From positions 1,116,001-1,180,000 of the forward strand of contig NZ_VFNC01000003.1 of the NCBI RefSeq assembly GCF_006715395.1: 64,000 nucleotides of DNA, in the 5' to 3' direction. Below the pieces are notes generated by a model that searched no databases, was not told where the DNA came from, and worked only from the letters and a program-made list of their open reading frames with translations. Within the stretch, counting starts at the first letter, position 1. The number at the start of each line of letters is the position of its first letter. This stretch comes from Streptomyces sp. SLBN-31 (GTDB taxonomy: Bacteria > Actinomycetota > Actinomycetes > Streptomycetales > Streptomycetaceae). Below are positions 9,529-18,704 of this stretch, one piece after another. Position numbers and translations under genes: made by a program.

Positions 9529-11364
9529 TCACGCGGCGCGTACGTCGCGCTCCGCGACGGAGTGGGTGCACACGCCCGGCGCGGACCTGCGGCGGCGCAG
9601 GAAGCGCGGCAGCGGCAGGGCGAGGTTGACGAAGCCCTCCGCCTGCATGGCGGCGAAGCCGATGCGGGGCAGGTCTGCCGAAGCGCGGTAGACCACGAAG
9701 CGTGGCTCCCAGCGGGGCTGGAACTTCGCGTTGAACTTGTACAGCGACTCGATCTGGAACCAGCGAGAGAGGAAGACCAGCAGTCCGCGCCAGGCCCGCA
9801 GCACCGGGCCGGCGCCGATCTTCTCGCCCCGCGCGAGTGCCGAGCGGAACATCGCGAAGTTGAGCGACACGCGCGTGATGCCGAACTTCGGGGCCGCCTG
9901 GAGGGCGGCGACGATGAGGAGTTCGTTCATGCCCGGGTCGGCCGAGCGGTCGCGACGCATCAGGTCGAGGGAGACGCCGTCATCGCCCCAGGGGACGAAG
10001 TGCAGGATCGCCTTCAGGTCGCCGTACTCGCCCGGCTGGTCGTCGGCCTTGTGGGCGGTGGCGATCAGGCAGTCGCCGTCGGCGGCATCGCCGATACGGC
10101 CCAGGGCCATGGAGAAGCCGCGTTCGGTGTCGGTGCCGCGCCAGTCCTCGGCGGCCTGCCGGATCCGTGCCAGCTCGGTGTCGCCGAGGTCACGTACACG
10201 TCGTACCCGGGTTTCGTAACCGGCGCGCTCGATGCGCTTGACCATCTGGCGCACGTTGCGCATCGCGCGGCCGGCGAGAGAGAAATCCGCGACGTCCACC
10301 ACCGCCTCGTCGCCCAGCTCCAGGGCGTCGAGGCCGGTCTCGCGGGTCCACACCTCACCGCCCGTCTCCGAACAGCCCATCACGGCGGGCGTCCAGGAGT
10401 GGGCCTTGGCCTCGTCCATGAAGCGCTCGATGGCGCCTGGCCAGGCCTCGACGTCGCCGATGGGGTCGCCACTGGCGAGCATCACACCGGAGACGACGCG
10501 GTACGTCACCGCCGCCTTGCCGCTGGGGGAGAAGACGACGGCCTTGTCGCGCCGCAGGGCGAAGTGGCCGAGGGAGTCGCGCCGGCCGTGCTTCTCCAGC
10601 AGGCAGCGCAGACGTGCCTCGTCCTCCGGGGTCAGGCGGGCCGCGGGGTGCTCGGGGCGGAACGCCAGGTAGATCGTCGTCACCGCGGTGAGCAGACCCA
10701 GAGCGCCCAGGGAGAAACCGACGGTCCAGGAGGTGTTGCCCTGGTAGTCGACCGGGCCCTCGAAGCCGAACAGACCGTAGAGGACGTGCGTAATGCGATC
10801 GGCCAGGCTCGGGTCGCCGACCATGCGATTCGGGTGGACGCTGACGATGATCAACCCGAGAACGAGGGATCCGGCGCCCATGAGGACGAAGTTGGCGAGC
10901 GCGCGCCACCGGCTGCGCGGGTCGGGCAGCGCGTTGAACTGGTCGCGGTGGCGCAGCAGCGGAGCGAGCAGTGCCAGCGAGATGACCACTCCGATCAGGG
11001 AGTGGCGGTACGTGAACTGCGCGACGGCACCTGCCGGCAGCAGCGCCACCGCGGCCCGCCACGCCCGCCGCTTGCCTCGCTTGAGTCCGTGCGCGAGCAG
11101 CAGCAGCAGCACGCCGGCGCAGAGCGAGAGCGCGGCCGCGAACGGCCCGAACGCTCCCGGCAGCACTTCGGCGATGGTGTGCATACGGCTGTGCCGGAAG
11201 CGCGGGAAGACGCCCGCGGCGATGTCCAGGACGCCCACGAGCGCACAGGCTCTGGCGACGAGGACGGGGACGGCCTCGGGGCGCGGACCTCGCAGTACGC
11301 GCCGAGCGTTGCGTGATCGAGAGGGAACCCCGCCCGACATTTCCTCATCTGTCCTGACAGACAT
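9529..11364 (-). CDS. MprF-like aminoacyl-phosphatidylglycerol synthase (DUF2156)
   Basis: The protein has about six hydrophobic N-terminal segments (roughly residues 30-225) followed by a soluble DUF2156 domain (about 245-590). That is the GNAT-like domain of MprF enzymes, which transfer an amino acid from aminoacyl-tRNA to phosphatidylglycerol on the inner membrane face. Characteristic blocks include FSPSGKAAVTYRVVSGVMLASGDPIGD, with lysine and arginine patches, and EPRFVVYRASADLPRIG near the end. It lacks the C-terminal lysyl-tRNA synthetase of mycobacterial LysX. ATG 11364 is chosen (MSVRTDEEM); ATG 11343 has a GAGGAA just upstream and is a fair alternative. It diverges from an esterase gene. 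The amino acid transferred cannot be told from sequence. Confidence 0.8.
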   Translation of the reverse strand: MSVRTDEEMSGGVPSRSRNARRVLRGPRPEAVPVLVARACALVGVLDIAAGVFPRFRHSRMHTIAEVLPGAFGPFAAALSLCAGVLLLLLAHGLKRGKRRAWRAAVALLPAGAVAQFTYRHSLIGVVISLALLAPLLRHRDQFNALPDPRSRWRALANFVLMGAGSLVLGLIIVSVHPNRMVGDPSLADRITHVLYGLFGFEGPVDYQGNTSWTVGFSLGALGLLTAVTTIYLAFRPEHPAARLTPEDEARLRCLLEKHGRRDSLGHFALRRDKAVVFSPSGKAAVTYRVVSGVMLASGDPIGDVEAWPGAIERFMDEAKAHSWTPAVMGCSETGGEVWTRETGLDALELGDEAVVDVADFSLAGRAMRNVRQMVKRIERAGYETRVRRVRDLGDTELARIRQAAEDWRGTDTERGFSMALGRIGDAADGDCLIATAHKADDQPGEYGDLKAILHFVPWGDDGVSLDLMRRDRSADPGMNELLIVAALQAAPKFGITRVSLNFAMFRSALARGEKIGAGPVLRAWRGLLVFLSRWFQIESLYKFNAKFQPRWEPRFVVYRASADLPRIGFAAMQAEGFVNLALPLPRFLRRRRSAPGVCTHSVAERDVRAA

Positions 11365-11564
11365 CGCATCCCGTAGTTCTGCGAGAGACCTTGAATCCGG
11401 TGCCGATCGGGGCATCCGGCGACATTGCGCCCTCTAGGACGGTGTCTCGGGGAGCCAGGTTCCAGCCTCTCCTCAAAGCCGGTCCAAAGGCCATGGAAAG
11501 TCCCGGACAAGCCCTTGCGAAGGCGCGGGGGAGCCGGTTGAGAACCGCAGGCAGGAAGCAGGTC

Positions 11565-12692
11565 ATGGGTCTTACGAGCAACAAGGTGCTGTGGCTGGCG
11601 GTCGCGTTCGCCGTGCTGCTGTTCGTCGGCACGGTGTGGCTGTGGCCACGTCTGGCGAGACGGGACTGGCGGGCCGTCAGCGGGCGCGTGTGCCTGCTGC
11701 TCGGCACCCAGTTGGCCCTCTTCGCCTCCCTGGGCCTCGCCGCCAACCAGGCCTTCGGTTTCTACGCCAGCTGGGCCGACCTGCTCGGTCAGGAGAAGGA
11801 CCAGGGCGTGGTGGTCAACCACACGGCGCTCGGCGGTTCGGGCGGCCCGCTGGAGGTGATCGACACGGCACACGTGCGTGGGGCCGCCGGAGCACCGCCG
11901 CAGTCCGGCGGGCAGATCCAGAAGGTCGACATCGTCGGCCGCCGCACCCACATCGCCACGCCCGCGTACGTGTATCTGCCGCCGGAGTACTTCCAGCCGC
12001 GGTACCGGACCCGTACGTTTCCCGCGACCGTCGTTCTCACCGGATATCCGGGTACGGCGCAGGCGCTCGTGGACAAACTGCGCTATCCGAGCACCGCGCA
12101 GACGCTCGCGAAGAACGGCCGTATGCAACCGATGATCCTGGTGATGCTGCGGCCGACGGTCGCGCCGCCGAGGGACACGGAGTGCGTGGACATCCCGGGC
12201 GGCCCGCAGACGGAGACGTTTTTCGCCAAGGATCTGCCGGATGCCGTAATCGCGCACTACAGGGTGGGCAGAAAACCCGGTGGCTGGGGGATCATCGGCG
12301 ACTCCACGGGCGGCTACTGCGCGCTGAAACTCGCCATGCACCATCCCGGCTCCTACGCGGCCGGGGCGGGGCTGTCGCCGTACTACAAGGCGCCCCTGGA
12401 CCCGACCACGGGCGATCTCTTCCGCGGTGACAGGAATCTGCGCGAACGGGCGGATCTGTGGTGGAGCCTCAAGCACCTTCCCGCGCCCGACACTTCACTG
12501 CTCGTCACCAGCAGCCGGATCGGGGAATCCAACTACAAGGACACCCTGAAGTTCATAGAGCGTGTGCGGGCCACCCGCTTGACGCGGATCTCGTCGATCA
12601 TCCTCGACAGCGGAGGTCACAACTTCAACACCTGGCGGCGCGAGATTCCCGCGACTCTCCAGTGGATCAGCGGGCGGCTGAGCGACCGGTGA
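11565..12692 (+). CDS. Membrane-anchored alpha/beta-hydrolase (esterase family)
   Basis: The 375-residue protein begins with two hydrophobic segments (about 6-26 and 42-65) and continues as an alpha/beta hydrolase of the esterase D-like family. The nucleophile elbow is GDSTGG with Ser247, a GxSxG-type motif. The likely catalytic His is H352 in DSGGHNFNTW, near the C-terminus. ATG 11565 has GGAAGC upstream. It is divergent from the MprF-like gene with about 200 bp between. In other bacteria, hydrolases that remove amino acids from aminoacyl-PG are encoded beside the synthase, so it may be the partner of that enzyme; mycolyltransferase-like or generic esterase activity is also possible. Confidence 0.82.
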   Translation: MGLTSNKVLWLAVAFAVLLFVGTVWLWPRLARRDWRAVSGRVCLLLGTQLALFASLGLAANQAFGFYASWADLLGQEKDQGVVVNHTALGGSGGPLEVIDTAHVRGAAGAPPQSGGQIQKVDIVGRRTHIATPAYVYLPPEYFQPRYRTRTFPATVVLTGYPGTAQALVDKLRYPSTAQTLAKNGRMQPMILVMLRPTVAPPRDTECVDIPGGPQTETFFAKDLPDAVIAHYRVGRKPGGWGIIGDSTGGYCALKLAMHHPGSYAAGAGLSPYYKAPLDPTTGDLFRGDRNLRERADLWWSLKHLPAPDTSLLVTSSRIGESNYKDTLKFIERVRATRLTRISSIILDSGGHNFNTWRREIPATLQWISGRLSDR

Positions 12693-12822
12693 GAGGGGAT
12701 TCGCCGGGTTCGGCAGATGATGATCTTGCCGAATTGGCGGGAGCCATTTCCTGATGCCCTGTGAACGTTTCGTTATGGCTGTGTTTTTGCGGGGCGGGGC
12801 GCCATGGGTCGCCTACGCGCGG

Positions 12823-12828
12823 TAAGTT
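12823..12828 (+). promoter_or_regulatory. -10 element, leaderless start at 12836
   Basis: TAAGTT lies 7 nt before ATG 12836 and no Shine-Dalgarno is present. This supports that start over an in-frame GTG-type start further upstream at 12761. Confidence 0.5.
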
Positions 12829-12835
12829 TCTGGCC

Positions 12836-14311
12836 ATGCCACGTGGACGTCACCGCCATTCCCCGCCTCTGCACAGGCTGTTGCCTCCGTCGGCGATAGC
12901 AGGCGTCTCCCTTGTCTGCGCCTTCGGTCCCTGGGTCTTCTCCTCTACGGCCGCGCTCCGTGTCGTCGCCGCGTTCGCCGCCGCCACGGCCGTCGTCGGC
13001 GCGGCCGTCATGCGCCGCTGGGACGCGCAGGCCGGCAAACAGGTGGCCGACCTCACGCGCGCGCGTGCGAGCGACGAGTGGCGGCACGAGGAGCGGGTCG
13101 CGGAACTGGAGGCCGACCTCGACGAGTCCCGCGAGCTGCGCACCAAGCTGGAACAGCGGCTGCGGGCCAAGCGGGCGGAACTGGCGGGCCTGCGCAACGA
13201 ACACGCGGCCCTGCTGCGGCGGTACGCCACCGCCGAGACCGAGCGCGCGAGCGCCCTGGAGGGCCGCCGGCTGCTCGAGATAGAGGCGGGGGAACCCACC
13301 CCCGCGCGCGCGTTGCCGCCGGTGCCGGCGCAGGGGACGAAGTCTCCGACGGACGCCGAGGCTGTGGCTGCCTCGGTGGCCAGGGGCGAGGCCGCGTCCG
13401 GCGGGGCGGACGGCGAGGCGGACGTCACGGCGGACGGTACGGCGGAGACTCCCGCCGTCTTCTCGCCCGAGGGGTCGCAGCTGTTCCTTCGGGCGAAGGC
13501 TGCGCTGGAGAAGTTCGACGAGGACTCCGAGGACGACCTTGAAGACGACCTCGAGGGCGACTTCGAGGACGGCTTCGAAGTGGACTTCGAGGACGACGAG
13601 GACCTCGAGGAGGACGGTGACGGTTCTCCGGAGGGTCACGACGGGGTGAGTGCGGAGGACGGCACCGGCCCCGAGGACGACGGTTCCCCGAAGGGCGACG
13701 GTTCGCCGAAGGGGGACGGCCCCGGGAAGGGTGACGGTCCGGGGAGGACCAAAGGCGCGAAGGGCGGGCCGGTGCGGGCGAAGGACGGTGCCGAGGCCCA
13801 CGCGGCCGAGACCGCCGCGAAGGGCGCCGCCGAGCCGGTCGCCACGGTGACCGGGGCCGCCGAGGACGACACGGAGGCCGCGGCGCGGGAGGACGAGGCG
13901 CAGGGGCAGCCCGAGGCGGTCGACGGGCATGAGCGCGCGACCGCCACCACTCCGGCCCGGACGCCCGCGCCCTCCGCTCAGCAGCCCACCGGGCACTTCG
14001 TCGAGCCGACCGCGGTGGCCGTCGTGCCGGCCGCGCCCGTGCGGCGCCCCTCGGTCGAGGGCGGGTTCGACTTCTTCGGCACCAAGAACGAGTCGTCGTC
14101 CGGCGACCTGGAGTCCGTGCAGAACGAGGACCTCGCCGACGTGGTCGGCCAGGAGGCCCTCGCCCTCCACAAGGCCGAGGCCGAGGCGGACTTCAAGCCC
14201 GCCGACGAGGAGTCGCGCGGTGTGGGTCAGGTGATCGACCTGACGGCGCACGACGAGACGGAACAGATCGACCTTCAGGGGCTGCGGGGCGTACGCAGCG
14301 CGGTTTCCTAG
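12836..14311 (+). CDS. Membrane protein with coiled coil and acidic repeat tail
   Basis: I do not recognise a named family. The 491-residue protein has two hydrophobic N-terminal segments (about 20-37 and 41-58). A charged coiled coil rich in Glu/Arg/Leu follows (about 75-150, with runs such as ELEADLDESRELRTKLEQRL). The remainder is long, disordered and strongly acidic, including Asp/Glu-Phe repeats around residues 225-262 and SPKGDG/GKGDG repeats around 280-305. The C-terminal 90 residues (from about 400) look more conserved, with FDFFGTKNESSS and VIDLTAHDETEQIDLQ. Similar proteins occur at this locus in Streptomyces. The topology suggests a cytoplasmic acidic scaffold tethered to the membrane. 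Function is unknown. Confidence 0.8.
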   Translation: MPRGRHRHSPPLHRLLPPSAIAGVSLVCAFGPWVFSSTAALRVVAAFAAATAVVGAAVMRRWDAQAGKQVADLTRARASDEWRHEERVAELEADLDESRELRTKLEQRLRAKRAELAGLRNEHAALLRRYATAETERASALEGRRLLEIEAGEPTPARALPPVPAQGTKSPTDAEAVAASVARGEAASGGADGEADVTADGTAETPAVFSPEGSQLFLRAKAALEKFDEDSEDDLEDDLEGDFEDGFEVDFEDDEDLEEDGDGSPEGHDGVSAEDGTGPEDDGSPKGDGSPKGDGPGKGDGPGRTKGAKGGPVRAKDGAEAHAAETAAKGAAEPVATVTGAAEDDTEAAAREDEAQGQPEAVDGHERATATTPARTPAPSAQQPTGHFVEPTAVAVVPAAPVRRPSVEGGFDFFGTKNESSSGDLESVQNEDLADVVGQEALALHKAEAEADFKPADEESRGVGQVIDLTAHDETEQIDLQGLRGVRSAVS

Positions 14312-14364
14312 CCGCTCGGCCCCGCGGCGGTGCCCGGGCGGGGATCGGGCCGCCCGGGCGCCGG

Positions 14365-15699
14365 TCAGGCCATCCACCGATCCGGCAGGGCGTCGCGTCG
14401 TCCCGTCCGTGACCGCTCCGCCTGAGCCCGCAGCAGCTCCGCAGCCTCCTGGGCGTCCCTCAGCCGGGCCGTGACGGACTTGTTGGCCCCTGTGTCCACG
14501 TGCACGTCCGCGAGCCGCCACAGCCGCTTCCAGGGCCCTTGCGTCAGCCGCACGCTCTGCACCTTCGCATGCGGTACGAGCGTCAGGCGCCGGCGCAGCA
14601 GGCCGTGCCGGGAGGCGAACACCGCCTCGGTGACGGCCAGTCCGTGGCCGCGCCACCACACCGGCACGCATCGCCGGGCCCGGCGCGGCGGCCGCGACAG
14701 CGCCGCGGCCGCGGGCACGCTCACCCCGGGCAGCACGCGCGCGACGACGTCCTCGGCCATCTCGCGCGGAGCGACCGGCACGAGCACGGAGTTCGACGAC
14801 CCGGCCACGTCGAGTTCCACCCGGACCCAGCCGCGCCGCCGCCACAGCAGCGGCTCCACGATCCGCACGGCCTGCACGCGCCCGGGCGGCACCGTCTCGT
14901 GCGTACGGTCCAGCAGTCCGTGGTCGATGCGCAGTCCGTCCGGCGACTCGCCCACCGTCCAGTCGTACTCGCCGACGAAGCGCCCCACGCTGCTCGTGGC
15001 GGCCGCGCCGAGCAGGGGCACGCCGGTCGCGAGGACCGTCCACACGCTGTGGGTGGCCAGCCACAGCACGGGCGGTACGACGAGGGCGGCGGCGAGGGCG
15101 CCCCAGGTGGAGCCCGTCAGCACGAGGGAGATCGCGAGCTGGAGCGGGGGAGTGCGCAGCAGCTCGCGCGCCGGCGCTTCTCCGACCTCGTGCGCCGTCT
15201 CGGGGGCGAAACCGGCGGCGCGCGCCAGGAGTTCCGCGCGGAGCGCACGCGCCTCGCGCTCCCCGAGAAAAGCGAGTTCGTCCTTCTTGTCGGCCCCTAT
15301 GACGTCGAGCTTCAGCTTCGCGACGCCCGCCACGCGCGCCAGGAGCGGCTGGGTGACGTCGATGGCCTGGACGCGCTCGAGCCGGATGTGCGCGGTGCGC
15401 CGGAACAACAGCCCCGTCCTTATGCGCAGTTCGCTCTCCGTCACCGCGAAGTGCGTGAACCACCAGCTGAGGAAGCCGTACAGGGCGGCGGTCGGCACCA
15501 GGACGGCGAGCGCGATCAGCAGGGCCGTGGTCGTCAGCCTGGTCAGCTGGTGCTGCGCCTGGTCGGGATCGTGCAGCGCCCACCCGATGACCACCGCGAC
15601 CGGGGCCCAGGCCCGTCTGAGGGGCGTCACGGGATGCAGCCGCCGCTCGGCGACCGGCTTCTTCTCCCGTACGGCGTCGTCGACGTCCTGCGTGGTCAC
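14365..15699 (-). CDS. Large bacterial PH-domain (bPH2/YdbT-like) membrane protein
   Basis: The 444-residue protein contains several hydrophobic pairs (about 40-75, 180-215) and repeated bPH2 units. Examples are ESELRIRTGLLFRRTAHIRLERVQAIDV, GLLDRTHETVPPGRVQAVRIVEPLLWRR and the C-terminal ASRHGLLRRRLTLVPHAKVQSVR. This is the YdbT arrangement found in Gram-positive bacteria. Its GTG start (15699) overlaps the stop of the small bPH gene upstream as GTGA, the usual YdbS-YdbT operon order. In other species the pair has been linked to resistance to membrane-active compounds, but the biochemical role is unclear. Confidence 0.85.
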   Translation of the reverse strand: MTTQDVDDAVREKKPVAERRLHPVTPLRRAWAPVAVVIGWALHDPDQAQHQLTRLTTTALLIALAVLVPTAALYGFLSWWFTHFAVTESELRIRTGLLFRRTAHIRLERVQAIDVTQPLLARVAGVAKLKLDVIGADKKDELAFLGEREARALRAELLARAAGFAPETAHEVGEAPARELLRTPPLQLAISLVLTGSTWGALAAALVVPPVLWLATHSVWTVLATGVPLLGAAATSSVGRFVGEYDWTVGESPDGLRIDHGLLDRTHETVPPGRVQAVRIVEPLLWRRRGWVRVELDVAGSSNSVLVPVAPREMAEDVVARVLPGVSVPAAAALSRPPRRARRCVPVWWRGHGLAVTEAVFASRHGLLRRRLTLVPHAKVQSVRLTQGPWKRLWRLADVHVDTGANKSVTARLRDAQEAAELLRAQAERSRTGRRDALPDRWMA

Positions 15700-16208
15700 A
15701 GGCCCGCCGATCGGGCCTCGCCGAGCTCGGTGAGCCGGTCGCGCAGGCGTTCCGCCTCCGCCGGTTCGAGGCCCGGGATGGTCGCGTCGGTCGCCGCGGC
15801 CGCCGTGTGCAGCTGCACGCTGGCCAGCCCGAAGTGCCGCTCGACCGGCCCGGAGGTCACCTCCACCAGCTGCATGCGCCCGTAGGGCACGACGGTCTCC
15901 TCGCGCCACAGCACGCCCCGGCTGATCAGCAGGTCGTCGGCGCGTTCGGCGTACCGCCAGGAGCGCCAGTTGCGGCCGAGGAGCACCCAGCCCCAGGCCG
16001 TCAGTGCGAGCGGCAGCACGGCGAGGGCCGCCCAGGCCGGCCCGGCGAACAGGTACAGCAGCACTCCCAGGACGAGGGCGATCAGCCCCAGCCACACCAC
16101 CAGCAGCAGGCGCCGCATCCGCAGCAGGCCGGGCGGCAGTCCGCGCCACACCGGCTCCGTCGTCCCGTCCCCCCGCGTGCCCGCGTCCTGCGGGCTCCCC
16201 GTCTCCAT
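15696..16208 (-). CDS. Small bacterial PH-domain (bPH2/YdbS-like) membrane protein
   Basis: A 170-residue protein with two transmembrane helices (about 30-50 and 53-73) followed by one bPH2 domain: [27 protein letters not shown] and [20 protein letters not shown] 16208 ([10 protein letters not shown]) is preceded by TACGCT 6 nt away, suggesting leaderless translation. It is coupled to the larger bPH gene by GTGA. Divergent from nuoD with about 30 bp between starts, so their promoters overlap. Confidence 0.85.
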   Translation of the reverse strand: METGSPQDAGTRGDGTTEPVWRGLPPGLLRMRRLLLVVWLGLIALVLGVLLYLFAGPAWAALAVLPLALTAWGWVLLGRNWRSWRYAERADDLLISRGVLWREETVVPYGRMQLVEVTSGPVERHFGLASVQLHTAAAATDATIPGLEPAEAERLRDRLTELGEARSAGL

Positions 16209-16214
16209 ACCGCC

Positions 16215-16220
16215 AGCGTA
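16215..16220 (-). promoter_or_regulatory. -10 element of bPH operon (leaderless)
   Basis: TACGCT on the minus strand lies 6 nt before ATG 16208. It is only about 20 bp from the divergent nuoD start, so the two promoters must overlap. Confidence 0.55.
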
Positions 16221-16239
16221 CGTAGGAGAGACTGTGTCC

Positions 16240-17391
16240 ATGACTCCCACGACGGAGACCATGGTCGGAATCGGCGGCGCCGCGGAGAGCACCGACATGG
16301 TGCTCAACATCGGACCGCAGCACCCGTCCACGCACGGCGTGCTGCGTCTGCGGCTGGTGCTGGACGGCGAGCGGATCACGCACGCGGAGCCGGTGATCGG
16401 CTACATGCACCGCGGCGCGGAGAAGCTCTTCGAGGCGCGCGACTACCGCCAGATCATCATGCTCGCCAACCGCCACGACTGGCTGTCGGCCTTCTCGAAC
16501 GAGCTGGGCGTCGTCCTCGCCGTCGAGCGCATGCTCGGCATGGAGGTGCCCACGCGCGCGGTGTGGACGCGCACCCTGCTCGCGGAGCTGAACCGGGTGC
16601 TCAACCACCTGATGTTCCTCGGCTCCTATCCGCTGGAGCTCGGCGGCATCACCCCGGTCTTCTACGCGTTCCGGGAGCGCGAGGTCCTCCAGAACGTCAT
16701 GGAGGAGGTCTCCGGCGGCCGGATGCACTACATGTTCAACCGCGTCGGCGGTCTGAAGGAGGACCTGCCGGCGGGCTGGGCCGCACGCGCGCGTGCCGCC
16801 GTCGCCGACGTGCGCTCGCGCATGGACCGCTTCGACGACCTGGTGCTCGGCAACGAGATCTTCCGTGGGCGCACGCGCGGCGTCGGGCCGCTCACGCCCG
16901 ACGCGGTGCACGCCTACGGGGTGAGCGGGCCGATCGCGCGCGCCTCGGGCGTGGACTTCGACCTGCGCCGCGACGAGCCGTACCTCGCCTACGGGGAACT
17001 GCAGGACACCCTGAGGGTCGTCACCCGGCAGGAGGGCGACTGCCTCGCCCGCTTCGAGGTGCTCCTGGAGCAGACCCACAACGCCCTCGACCTCGCCGAC
17101 GCCTGCCTCGACCGGCTCGCCGACCTCCCGCCCGGGCCGATCAACCAGCGGCTCCCGAAGGTCCTCAAGGCGCCCGAGGGCCACACCTACGCCTGGACCG
17201 AGAACCCCCTCGGCATCAACGGCTACTACCTCGTCAGCAAGGGCGAGAAGACCCCGTACCGGCTGAAGCTCCGCTCCGCGTCGTACAACAACATCCAGGC
17301 CCTCGTGGAGCTGCTGCCGGGGACGCTGGTCGCGGACATGGTGGCGATCCTGGGGTCGCTGTTCTTCGTGGTCGGGGACATCGACAAGTAG
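16240..17391 (+). CDS. nuoD2: Orphan NADH dehydrogenase I subunit D paralogue
   Basis: NuoD is the 49-kDa-type subunit of complex I that helps form the quinone pocket beside cluster N2. The 383-residue protein has the hallmark [15 protein letters not shown] (His32 matches the quinone-site His) and YMHRGAEKL, where Arg58 matches the bovine NDUFS2 Arg85 that is dimethylated. At the position of the quinone-binding Tyr (bovine Tyr108 in RLDYVS) it has Trp81 (NRHDWLS). No hydrogenase-type CxxC pairs are present. No other nuo gene lies in the window, so this is a stand-alone paralogue. AGGAG at 16224 serves ATG 16240; GTG 16234 is possible. It converges with a MidA-family methyltransferase. Confidence 0.9.
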   Translation: MTPTTETMVGIGGAAESTDMVLNIGPQHPSTHGVLRLRLVLDGERITHAEPVIGYMHRGAEKLFEARDYRQIIMLANRHDWLSAFSNELGVVLAVERMLGMEVPTRAVWTRTLLAELNRVLNHLMFLGSYPLELGGITPVFYAFREREVLQNVMEEVSGGRMHYMFNRVGGLKEDLPAGWAARARAAVADVRSRMDRFDDLVLGNEIFRGRTRGVGPLTPDAVHAYGVSGPIARASGVDFDLRRDEPYLAYGELQDTLRVVTRQEGDCLARFEVLLEQTHNALDLADACLDRLADLPPGPINQRLPKVLKAPEGHTYAWTENPLGINGYYLVSKGEKTPYRLKLRSASYNNIQALVELLPGTLVADMVAILGSLFFVVGDIDK

Positions 17392-17461
17392 CGGTCGCGG
17401 GGCGGGACGGTCGTGTGCCCTGCCGGTCGTCGGTTGGTCCGGCTCCTCTTGGGGCGGGCCG

Positions 17462-18586
17462 TCAGTCGATCGGCGCGGCCGGGATTCCCACCGGTTGCAG
17501 CAGCCAGCCGAAGTCGCCGAGGCCGCCCGGAGCGGTGAGTTCGGCGGCCTCGCCGGCGCTCGCGAGGGCGCGTACGTAGGCCGCGGGTTGCGTGGACGCC
17601 AGTGCGAGCGGGGGGCGAGCGCCGGTGATGCCGAGGGCGCGCAGCGCGTCGCGCTGACGCATGAGGAGCGCGCGGGGGGTGGTGTGCGCCGCTGAGTGCG
17701 CCTCGTGCGCCACTCGGTCTTCCCTTTCGCGCGCCGTGCGCGCCCCCACCGTCGCCTCCCCGCGCGCCGCGCACGCGTCCAGTGCGACGTGCGCCGTGAT
17801 GTCGCACGACCCGTCCGGCACGGGTGCCGTCTCGCGCCCCGCGCGAAACCCGGTGAGCGTCCCGAACAGGGGGCGCGCGGCCACGGTGTGCGCGTAGTCC
17901 ACGGCGACCGCGAGCCCCCGGTCGACCGAGGCGACCGCCCCGGCCCAGGCCTCGTCCCGTGGAAGCCCAATCTCGGCCCGCAGCCCTTCCTCGCCACCCG
18001 AGGACCCGGCCTCGCCGTCCCCCGGCGTCCCCGCCCCACCGCTCAGCGGCCACCACCGGGCCAGCCACTCCGCCTCCGCCCCGTCGACCCTCTCGCCGAG
18101 ACGCTCGGTGCCGTCCCGGAGTACGAGGACCCGGCGGGGCACGCCGTCGGCGTCCACCTCGGCGATGTCGAGCGGCACATTGTCGAGCCACTCGTTGGCG
18201 AACAGCAGGCCGGTGACGCCGTGCGGCGGCTCGGACAGCCACTGCACGCGTTCGTCCAGACCGGCGGGGCGGTCGGCGACTTCGACGGCGTACACGCACG
18301 TGCGTGCGGCCACGTCGGCGGGCAGGGCGGTCAGGGCGCCGACGGCCAGTTCGCCGCGTCCCGCCGCCATGTCGACGAAGTCCAGCCGGGCGGGCCGGCC
18401 CAGAGCCTCGTCGACCCGGCACAGCAACCTCGCCACGGCTTCGGCGAACAGCGGCGAGGCGTGGACGGACGTACGGAAGTGCCCGGCCGGTCCCTCGGGC
18501 CTGCGGTAGAAGCCCTCCGGCCCGTACAGGGCCGCCCGCGTCGCCGCCCGCCAGCCGTGCCACTCGCCCGCCGCCACTTCCGTCAC
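17462..18586 (-). CDS. MidA/NDUFAF7-family SAM-dependent methyltransferase
   Basis: This 374-residue protein matches the SAM_MT_28 (MidA/NDUFAF7) family. Blocks seen are [23 protein letters not shown] near the N-terminus, a SAM loop [11 protein letters not shown], and [13 protein letters not shown], the family's NE-LD-P signature. The human member, NDUFAF7, symmetrically dimethylates an arginine of NDUFS2, the NuoD orthologue. Here the gene ends 70 bp from the end of orphan nuoD, convergent to it. GTG 18586 is preceded by TAGCCT 6 nt away, so it is probably leaderless. Methylation of a NuoD protein is inferred, not shown. A Gly/Glu-rich insertion sits near residues 185-205. Confidence 0.82.
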   Translation of the reverse strand: MTEVAAGEWHGWRAATRAALYGPEGFYRRPEGPAGHFRTSVHASPLFAEAVARLLCRVDEALGRPARLDFVDMAAGRGELAVGALTALPADVAARTCVYAVEVADRPAGLDERVQWLSEPPHGVTGLLFANEWLDNVPLDIAEVDADGVPRRVLVLRDGTERLGERVDGAEAEWLARWWPLSGGAGTPGDGEAGSSGGEEGLRAEIGLPRDEAWAGAVASVDRGLAVAVDYAHTVAARPLFGTLTGFRAGRETAPVPDGSCDITAHVALDACAARGEATVGARTAREREDRVAHEAHSAAHTTPRALLMRQRDALRALGITGARPPLALASTQPAAYVRALASAGEAAELTAPGGLGDFGWLLQPVGIPAAPID

Positions 18587-18592
18587 CGGCCC

Positions 18593-18598
18593 AGGCTA
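18593..18598 (-). promoter_or_regulatory. -10 element of MidA-like gene (leaderless)
   Basis: TAGCCT on the minus strand ends 6 nt before GTG 18586; no Shine-Dalgarno is present. Confidence 0.55.
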
Positions 18599-18691
18599 AG
18601 CGCACAGGCGAACGGAGCCTCCACCTTGCGGAGTATGCGCGCCCGACGCGGATCGGCCCTCCGGTTGACCCCTGCACGCATCTCCCTTCCC

Positions 18692-18697
18692 TACGCT
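18692..18697 (+). promoter_or_regulatory. -10 element of histidine kinase gene (leaderless)
   Basis: TACGCT lies 7 nt before GTG 18705 with no ribosome site between. Together with the divergent TAGCCT at 18593 it forms a compact bidirectional promoter region. Confidence 0.55.
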
Positions 18698-18704
18698 GGG
18701 TTAC

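Noticed and set aside
16240..17391. Group 4 NiFe hydrogenase large subunit
   Set aside because: The two C-x2-C nickel-binding pairs are absent, and the [11 protein letters not shown] start and length fit NuoD.
14365..18039. Very long minus-strand open frame running from the bPH gene through nuoD
   Set aside because: Only its first part, up to 15699, matches a protein family. The rest is a shadow of nuoD and the methyltransferase, caused by GC-rich codon bias.
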